A stretch of DNA of 31,139 nt from the NCBI GenBank assembly GCA_010015655.1, contig ML976796.1, positions 84,813 through 115,951 of the forward strand, read 5' to 3'. The notes beneath the pieces are model-generated. The model had not been told where the DNA came from and made no database searches. It worked only from the letters and a program-made list of their open reading frames with translations. The DNA comes from Bimuria novae-zelandiae CBS 107.79. Its lineage: Eukaryota; Ascomycota; Dothideomycetes; Pleosporales; Didymosphaeriaceae. Made by a program: the position numbers and the translations under genes. Positions 25,301-31,139 of this stretch are shown here, in pieces; position 1 is the first letter of the stretch, and each line of letters opens with the position of its first letter.

Positions 25301-27088
25301 TAGATAACCAAGCCTCTTGTGCTAGAGTAGGGCTAACACTTTCTAACTTCGTCTCTGCGTTTAAGAGTTATGGGTATGTGTGTAATAAGCTGAGTGGTGC
25401 ATGGGCTGGTGTTCCAGTACCTATTACCCATAGATCTCTTAAAGTTCTCCGATGGTTGTTCCATTTAGTCTCTTAAGGGCGGTGGGTTCTGATTTAGTAT
25501 CCTACCAGAATCCTTGCTGTCTCAACACTCGGAAGGAGACAAGATTATATAACAGGTCTAGACAAATAGCTACATCGTGCAGTACTAATCTTTCAGCTCC
25601 CTATTCGTGTTGTAGATTTATAACAAGTAATCCATACCCCTTAATCCATATTTGTGTATTGCCTGCCCACACAAAATCTCCTTGTGCCGGCGGTTGGTAA
25701 TCGTATATCCGATCGGGATCGTTCGTGATGTGGCAGGTTAAGCCAGAATCAAGGATAAATGAACGTCGTAGTAGATAATTAATTCGACTTGTTCCGAAAG
25801 ACGCGGCAAATACTGCTTATATAGTAGATATCTATCTACTATTTAGTCACTATTTAGTAATCTTTAGAGTTAGAGTATAAGAGTTCTTTATAGGTGGAGT
25901 TCTGGTTCTAGGCCTGCTTTAGCCTCTTAGAAGTCCTTAGAACTCTAGATCGTACTCTCGCTTCAGCGCGATAAGTTCCTCGATTTTTTTATTTAGCTGC
26001 CACCATTCTAGGGCTTTCGCTAGATTTATATAGAAGCAGTCTCTCATAGAGTGCCACATGCCACATGCATGGCATTTCTGCCCTTCTGCTTTAACAGATT
26101 TCAGGCGCCCACTTGCTTTAACAGGGGTTAAAAGGTCCAGCGGGGAGTCTTGCTTAACTATCTACTAGCCTGTACGTTAATATCGAGGTCTACCCCGTTT
26201 TCTGAATAATAACGTTTTAGCACTATAGGCGTCCCCACTTTGTGTGCTCCGGGCGGGTTTGCCGCTTTCACCAAGCTCTAATAAGTCACCCGTTACGAAG
26301 GCAGATTTCTGCTTTGTTCGCGATATCGGGTGGTTTAGCATCATGTGTTCTCGGAAACGCTTCATCATTTCTTTCCTGGTCATGCCTGGTGTGAACCGTC
26401 CGTTGTCCTAAAAGGTCGTTGACCACGTAGGAGCGACTTTGTTCACAGCGTTTAGGAAGTCTTTTGCTACAGCGTTAAACTGTATTAATTCTAGGACTTT
26501 ATACGTCTCCGCTTTAGTGGCTGCTTGATCGTATTCTGCTAGCCATGTATCCCATGTATTCGCGGTTCGTGGTGGCTTTAGGAAGGAGTGATATCGGTAG
26601 CGTGCGCGTTCTTATTCGAATAGCGTATTAACGCCAATCGTAGCTTTAAGGTTAATAATCTACTATTTAAGTAGTTAATCGAGTAGGCAGCACGTCCTTT
26701 AAAGATGCTAGTTAACTATTAATTATATAAAGATAATAATTTGCTAGAGGCTTAACTGCTCCTTCTTAAATGCGTGTCGATTATTCTTAAATTCTTTAAG
26801 CAACGTCTTATAGTACTTAAAATCCTCTTTAAAGGCTTTAATACCTAATATAGATAGTTTAGAAATGCGCGTTGGCGTTGTAATGCTAGCAGCTAGAGTG
26901 TAGTTAGCTAGTTTTAGAGCTTGTGGGATTACTGGCTCAGGTTTTGGCGCAGTCGTTGATTTTGGATCTAGTAAATTCTAGATACGATAGAGTACGCATC
27001 TTGACTAGATTTGTGTAACCCACGCCGTGTAGTTAGTGTGGTCGCGTAGCGTGATTATCGTTACGTCGCGTAGGTGTGGCGTCGTCAT
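22385..27088 (-). pseudogene. Gag-pol polyprotein of copia A, stopped by transitions
   Basis: The ATG at 27088 (MTTPHLRDVTIITLRDHTNYTAW) opens a frame that I checked at six further landmarks, all in the same phase. They are MTRKEMMKRF (26383), zinc knuckle CHACGMWHSMRDC (26074), protease ILDSGLTCHI with its Asp at 25750, integrase carboxy end MTDDTHRGK (24583; WIGYLVGY follows), RT start (23974; MWVHVYKF, KCKARLVV) and RNase H HVDIHNH near 22570. No indel was found, only stops. The last frame stops are at 22421 and 22385, so the ancestor encoded about 1,560 residues. The zinc knuckle and the protease Asp-Ser-Gly are still intact. Confidence 0.85.
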
Positions 27089-27118
27089 GTTAGTGGTTAA
27101 GGCAGTAAGACTCTTAAT
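27089..27118 (-). other. Leader / primer-binding site of copia A
   Basis: Only 30 bases separate the 5' LTR from the gag ATG. Read on the plus strand (the sense of the primer tRNA) they contain AGTGGTTAAGGC, typical of the D-arm of Ser/Leu tRNAs, followed by ACTCTTAAT, which looks like an anticodon loop. This suits priming by a 5' half-tRNA cut in the anticodon loop, as known for Drosophila copia. The tRNA identity is not settled. Confidence 0.5.
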
Positions 27119-27327
27119 TGTCAGATTTTTCAGGTTATCAAGAATGGATGATAATTGTCTGTGTGTCACAGTATAGGGTCTGATAAAGAAGTAATCATAT
27201 TTATAGATTCGATGTTTTTTCTTCTGAAGCTGGTTAACGCCTCCTGTTTAAAGTTCCTGTCTGTGCGTCATGTGCAATAGCCCCTGACCTCTTCTAGCCT
27301 AGGTTCTCTACTACATATAATCTAACA
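27119..27327 (-). repeat. 5' LTR of copia A (209 bp)
   Basis: It is the partner of 22096-22304, with the same ends, TGTCAGATT to ATCTAACA on the plus strand. It is followed at once by the target duplication ATAGA. Confidence 0.92.
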
Positions 27328-27332
27328 ATAGA

Positions 27333-28357
27333 ATAGATTTTTACTTTTTCTCCTGCAAGATTACTTTATTAGCTATATATATCTATTTATCTATTTTCTT
27401 TTCCTACTATATAGATAACTTTAAAATTATATTATCTAGTAGTCTATAACTATCGCTATTGTCGCGGTGTAAGTTTTTGTATTATTATAAATTATAATAG
27501 ATTTTTATAATCTATGTAGATCTTTAGCGTTAAGTAACCAAGGGCATAGATCCTCTAGTGTTTTAATAATTTTATAATAGCGTAGAGTTCTTTATTATAT
27601 ACGTCGTATCGTGTTTCTGCATCGTTGAACTTTCGTGAGTAGTATGTAATTAGATGCCATTTGCTACCTTTTTCCTGCTTTGCTCATGTGCCCATCGTAA
27701 GGTCACTTATGTTTGTTTTAAATTATAGTGATTCTCTATTACGAAAGTAGATAAGTGCTAGTAGCATAATATATACTATCTTTAAGAGTTAGAATAATAT
27801 TCTGCATTTTATTATTTATATAAATAGTATATCCTTTTTTATAAGGTTTATTAGGGGTATCGTGATCTTTACGTAGTCCCTAATAAATTATTAATTAAAT
27901 CTATAAAATTTTAAGAATTCTTAGATATTCTTTATAGTTTTTAGTATTAGCTAGTTCTTAATATATTTAATTTTATCTAGTGCCATTTTAATTTTATTTA
28001 TGCTAATAATATGTCCTAGGAATTCTAGTCTTATTACATAGAATTTGCACTTTATTAGCTTAATCCGTAGATATGCGTTGTCTAGTGTTATTAGTACTAT
28101 CTATACATATAATACGTGGTCTGATCCGTTTTCGGAGAAGACGAGAATGTCGTCTATATACGCGATAATAAATATATTTAAGTAGTTACGTAATATATTA
28201 TTAACTAGTGCCTGAAAGATTACTAGTGCATTAGTAAGTCTAAAAGGTATAATTATATATTTAAATAGTCTATAGCGTGTTTTAAATGCTATTTTCTACT
28301 TATTGCCTTTCTTAATTTATAAGGTAGTATCTATCTTGTAAATCTATTATTATAAAG
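27333..28357 (-). pseudogene. gypsy B reverse transcriptase and RNase H remnant
   Basis: On the minus strand the RT start reads IDLQDRYYLI beside 28357, and the catalytic box reads IAYIDDILVFSEN near 28130-28175. The polymerase thumb follows (RLEFLGHII). RNase H reads YYSRKFNDAETRYDV and NKELYAII near 27580-27665. Stops and TA-rich drift are frequent. The YIDD catalytic motif itself survives. Confidence 0.75.
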
Positions 28358-28680
28358 TGTTGATACGGCAATAGGCTGCTGGATCAAGACTTCGTTGCAA
28401 CGATGTGGTATTGATTTGATTCTTGATTGCAGATCTATTGTGGTGGGCTGCTGTGAGAGGTATTTATCAAGCGTGGTTTGTTCCCTGCTAGCCCGATCAG
28501 GACTAGCGCAACAAACCACAGGCAAACTACGCAACAAGCTACAGGCAAACTGCATAGCAGTGAAAGCCGTAGCAGTGTTGCGCAGGTTTGATACTAACAC
28601 TGGCTATCTTTTCTTTTATGCTACATATGGCCAGTTCAGCCCAGAACGCTTAAATCTGTAATAAAACACAATCTGTAACA
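28358..28680 (-). repeat. Candidate 3' LTR of copia B (about 323 bp)
   Basis: On the minus strand it would run TGTTACAG ... GTATCAACA, with TGTT/AACA inverted ends. It is GC-richer than the flanking gypsy B. Inside are a 9-bp inverted pair (TGGTTTGTT and AACAAACCA around 28475-28523) and a repeated CAGGCAAACT word. Borders rest on these ends and on where recognisable coding sequence stops; no second copy is in the window. Confidence 0.5.
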
Positions 28681-28756
28681 GTTGCTAGTTTTCTAACTGG
28701 ACTAGCGCCGGTGCGCGTCCTCTTAGTGCCTATCTCGCTGCTCTTTTTATAGACTT

Positions 28757-29585
28757 ACTACTTCTTGCTGTCGTAATCGTACTTTAGGGTGTTAACTTTA
28801 GCGCGATTGACCCAGCCTTGCACGCGAAGCTTAAGCTAGTTATAGTTAATAAGATGCTCTATAGCTGAGTTAGAGCCGGCCTTGGTTATTGAGTCTGCTA
28901 GATTGTCACGTCTATTAATCTAGCGGATGTCTATGAGATTATTGCGCTTATAGGCCTCACGTAGAGCTATGATGTCGATTATAAGGCGCTTCTCCTTAGT
29001 GGTGCCGAGCTTAATAAGGTAATTATATAAGGAGCGTAAGTTAGTGCACACAACGATAGGGACATTAGGGAGGTTAAGTCGCTGCATAATTATGTCGATT
29101 GTACCACCAATTATAATTGTAATGTCGACTCTATAGGCCATCGCGTAGATCTTAGATGTAAGGACGCTGCGAGTAACGCGCTTGCACTTAACGGATGACT
29201 AGTAGATAATATTGCTAGTAAATTTAAAGTTACGATTGCTATCTTTGGTCTTATTGCCAAGCGTGATCACAAAGCCTATCTATAATAATATGTCCTTATT
29301 ATTAGCAAATAATGCGTCGATAAAGGCGTACAGCTTTAAGTTGCTTAAGTCTAGTGGGATAAAGTTAAGACCGCGAGTGATATTCTCCTTCTGCCAGATA
29401 ATGCGCTTATTTAATCTGGCAATTTCTTCTTTTGTGGGCTCACTCGCTTGGGCTGCGGCGGCGAGGTCGAAGCTCGCCTCAGGTTAACAGATTATCGTAA
29501 TGTAAGCACCTCGAGCGCGCTGTTCACCTTCACCAACTTCTGAATTATGAGAACCTGCTGAAATCTGTATATTTTTTATTAGATT
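28757..29585 (-). pseudogene. copia B RT/RNase H remnant
   Basis: Minus-strand reading gives GAYITIIC, SFDLAAAAQASEPTKEEIARLNKRI, GLNFIPLDL, YAFIDALFANNKD, SSVKCKRVTRSVL, VVCTNLRSLYNYLIKLGTTKEKRL and a carboxy end near LRVQGWVNRAKV. This is the RNase H end of a fungal copia polyprotein. Several stops (for example TAA after IIC) and DALFAN in place of the usual Asp-Gly/Ala-Ser-Phe box indicate inactivation. Decay is milder than in gypsy B. Confidence 0.75.
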
Positions 29586-29589
29586 CAAT

Positions 29590-31139
29590 CTTAAAATCAC
29601 CTAAAACCTATCTCTAAGCCATCCTCTGCCCCTGCAGTGCCTGCAGCTGGTAAATGATAGCATGGAGACGCCTGCGAGACTCCCCCTAGAAGCCTCCACA
29701 GCAACCCGCCCCGCCGACCCAGAGTCAGCGAGGCACCTTAACATAAGCCACCCCTCAAGGAGACAGCCGCAGCAGCATGTAGCAGCGGTACCACGTCTTA
29801 ACCTAGGTGGAGGAGTGCAGACCAGAAACGCGCCAGCTACTACTACAGTAACTGAAGCCCTGACAACCCACATCACGGCCGCCAAACAAGCTGCCGCCAC
29901 CCAGGAGGCCATGATCTACACCCTAGCACAGGCTGTAGACAGCTGCCTTAATGCCTACAAGCTCCCTGAAGAGCAGGCAGTCGCCAACGCCCTCCGCCAG
30001 CGCGTTATACAGGCCCTGAAAAACTCTACCCCAGCGCCAAGCCTCTTGCGCACAGACCGCACTGAGAATATCAACACCAACGCCAGCACCAGTGCCAGCG
30101 ACAGCAGCCGCAACCGCAGCAGGGCTGCGGGGCCAAGAACATGGGCAAACGTAGCTGCCAGCGCGAACCCCTCAAGCACAGGGTACACCACCTCCAGCAG
30201 CAACCAGAGCAGCACCAGGGCCACTGCCAACAGACACACCCGCCGCAGTCAAAGCGACACTGAGGACCCCAGGATCCTCATCACGGTGCCTGCGCCGGAG
30301 CGGCTCTCACAGAGCTCACCATATGCAATCAGAAAGGCCATTTGCGACACGCTGGGCCTTGACCTCAGCGCCATACCCGGCGCCTCAAAGACCAGGACAG
30401 GATGGGCCGTCACCCCCGCTAATAACAAGACAAGAGACAGCCTCATGGAACAGGGAAAGAAAGATTTAATGATAAGCGCTGTAGGAGGCAGCACAGCCGA
30501 GCTGCCACAGAAATGGTTCAACTATGCTGTACCCAACGTCCCTAGCGCGTACCGATCCTTGCTAGGCCCGGAGGTGCCAGTCACACACGACATGATAGAG
30601 GATGAGGCAGCCGTACAGACAGGCTCACTGCCTGTCAACTGTAGACAGTCAAGGCATGGCGCTAATGAAGACGGAACTATCACCTGGATTATCTCCTTTA
30701 CAAAGAAAGTACGACAATTCAGGCTCCTAGGCAGTAGTAGCGCCTCAAGGGAGATTACTAAGACCCCAGCTATACAACGACACGACCCAGGCTGCCAGGG
30801 CTACTGCAACCCACTAAAATGCGTGCGCCTCCCCCGCTGTAACAACTGTGGCAAGAAACAAGAGGACCACACAGGCCCCCTAGGCTTAGGATGTACCCAC
30901 CCAGTGCAGTGCGCCAACTGTTTTGGCCCACATCAGGCAGGGCACATTGACTGCCTGGCAGCGCCACGCCGAGTTAACAAGCAGGTCATCAGGCCAACGA
31001 GGAGGGAGATAGGCACATACCGCCGCGCCGGTCGCCAGGCCTATGAGCACGCCAACCGCCCGTCCCCAGGTACCGAAACAGAGGCAGCAACTGCGGCAGC
31101 CCAGGACAGCTCACCGGAGCTCCGTGATGGCCTATACAG
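29590..31139 (+). mobile_element. Tad-like LINE retrotransposon, 5' part
   Basis: GC-rich sequence with a gag-like ORF1 typical of fungal Tad-clade non-LTR elements begins between about 29585 and 29660, directly beside copia B, and runs off the right edge. The exact 5' border is not visible. ORF2 would lie outside the window. Confidence 0.75.
29662..31139 (+). CDS. LINE ORF1 (gag-like nucleic-acid-binding protein), 3' partial
   Basis: From ATG 29662 a frame of 492 codons is open to the window end without a stop; an in-frame TAA at 29602 bounds it upstream. The product starts METPARLPLEAST, has an Ala/Gln-rich helical segment, then a Ser/Asn-rich linker with AAGPRTWANVAASA. A folded RRM-like region follows (ILITVPAPERLSQSSPYAIRK; LLGPEVPVTHDMI). 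The carboxy part has two zinc knuckles: C393-x2-C396-x6-H403-x7-C411 and C417-x2-C420-x3-H424-x6-C431. This is the usual ORF1 layout of fungal Tad-like LINEs, which coats the RNA for target-primed reverse transcription. It carries no RIP-type stop, in contrast to its neighbours, so the copy may be young. Confidence 0.82.
   Translation, partial: METPARLPLEASTATRPADPESARHLNISHPSRRQPQQHVAAVPRLNLGGGVQTRNAPATTTVTEALTTHITAAKQAAATQEAMIYTLAQAVDSCLNAYKLPEEQAVANALRQRVIQALKNSTPAPSLLRTDRTENINTNASTSASDSSRNRSRAAGPRTWANVAASANPSSTGYTTSSSNQSSTRATANRHTRRSQSDTEDPRILITVPAPERLSQSSPYAIRKAICDTLGLDLSAIPGASKTRTGWAVTPANNKTRDSLMEQGKKDLMISAVGGSTAELPQKWFNYAVPNVPSAYRSLLGPEVPVTHDMIEDEAAVQTGSLPVNCRQSRHGANEDGTITWIISFTKKVRQFRLLGSSSASREITKTPAIQRHDPGCQGYCNPLKCVRLPRCNNCGKKQEDHTGPLGLGCTHPVQCANCFGPHQAGHIDCLAAPRRVNKQVIRPTRREIGTYRRAGRQAYEHANRPSPGTETEAATAAAQDSSPELRDGLY

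Larger units (their letters stand above)
22096..27327 (-). mobile_element. Complete Ty1/copia retrotransposon (copia A), 5232 bp
   Basis: Identical-length 209-bp LTRs, a 5-bp target duplication ATAGA (22091-22095 and 27328-27332), a purine tract beside the 3' LTR and a short primer-site leader define a full element on the minus strand. It sits in the gypsy B polyprotein. One gag-pol frame spans nearly the whole interior but is stopped by transitions. Domain order is gag, protease, integrase, RT, RNase H, diagnostic of Ty1/copia. Confidence 0.92.
20397..28357 (-). mobile_element. RIP-mutated chromovirus (gypsy B), split by copia A
   Basis: Two AT-rich blocks, 20397-22095 and 27328-28357, are parts of one minus-strand Ty3/gypsy polyprotein. 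Read on the minus strand, the right block gives RT then RNase H; the left block continues with the integrase zinc-binding region, GPY/F and chromodomain. Copia A lies exactly between and is flanked by the duplicated target ATAGA. The RT is cut at 28357 by copia B, so the gag-proximal half is missing here. Stops are dense throughout. I could not delimit its LTR at the left end near 20397. Confidence 0.75.
28358..29585 (-). mobile_element. Second Ty1/copia element (copia B), 3' part
   Basis: A minus-strand copia polyprotein end (RT/RNase H) is followed downstream by a candidate LTR that abuts the gypsy B RT. The upstream side ends near 29585, where LINE sequence begins. The rest of the element, including its 5' LTR, must lie to the right of the window if it exists. 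Confidence 0.7.

Noticed and set aside
25452..25700. Plus-strand 82-codon frame
   Set aside because: It is antisense to the copia A protease region (ILDSGLTCHI on the minus strand) and has no motif of its own.
27080..27118. A genuine tRNA gene at the copia A border
   Set aside because: Only a 5'-half-like segment is present; the 3' half, T-arm and acceptor complement are missing, and it coincides with the primer-binding leader.
28331..28661. Two overlapping frames (89 aa minus, 88 aa plus) in the copia B LTR
   Set aside because: Both fall in a repeat-bearing, LTR-like segment with inverted repeats, which explains the mirrored frames. Neither has a recognisable motif.
29601..30967. Minus-strand frames opposite LINE ORF1
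   Set aside because: They are composition shadows of a 492-codon plus-strand frame with two zinc knuckles.

Overview
The window looks like a scaffold segment from a filamentous ascomycete, most likely a Dothideomycete such as a member of the Pleosporales. The grounds are short introns (47-94 nt) with GT...AG ends, conserved fungal housekeeping genes, and retrotransposons altered by transitions of the repeat-induced point mutation (RIP) type. The species cannot be read from the sequence. One 320-base run of N (19306-19625) is an assembly gap.

Left part (1-12644), gene-bearing. After about 1.3 kb of degenerate tandem repeats and a 237-bp MITE-like inverted-repeat element come four conserved genes. 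They are rad14/XPA (minus, nucleotide excision repair), a peptidyl-tRNA hydrolase (plus), a Cut12-type spindle-pole-body protein (minus), and a full-length GCN2 eIF2-alpha kinase (plus, 1613 aa from three exons). rad14 and pth diverge, pth and cut12 converge, and cut12 and gcn2 diverge. The gcn2 start is preceded by a perfect TGACTCA box, the target of the Gcn4/CpcA factor that GCN2 itself controls. Splicing was rebuilt by hand: rad14 has one intron (51 nt), cut12 one (50 nt), gcn2 two (94 and 47 nt).

Right part (12645-31139), a transposon nest. (i) The remnant of a plus-strand chromovirus 3' end (chromodomain), AT-rich. (ii) A plus-strand chromovirus (Ty3/gypsy with chromodomain, 'chromovirus A') with 199-bp repeats at 13916 and 20177, a Tf1-like self-priming signature, a stop-ridden gag/protease and an uninterrupted RT-RNase H-integrase frame that runs into the N gap. 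Between the gap and the right repeat lies a short spliced antisense gene for a Cys-rich protein of unknown function. (iii) A heavily RIP-mutated minus-strand chromovirus ('gypsy B'), split in two by a complete 5232-bp Ty1/copia element ('copia A') with 209-bp LTRs and a 5-bp target duplication ATAGA. (iv) A second minus-strand copia ('copia B') that cuts gypsy B inside its RT. (v) The 5' part of a Tad-like LINE on the plus strand, lying in copia B, whose ORF1 is open to the window edge and shows no RIP damage.

The strongest leads are the antisense Cys-rich gene in chromovirus A, the 13-nt self-priming complement of that element, the tRNA-half-like 30-nt leader of copia A, and the Gcn4-type box in front of gcn2.
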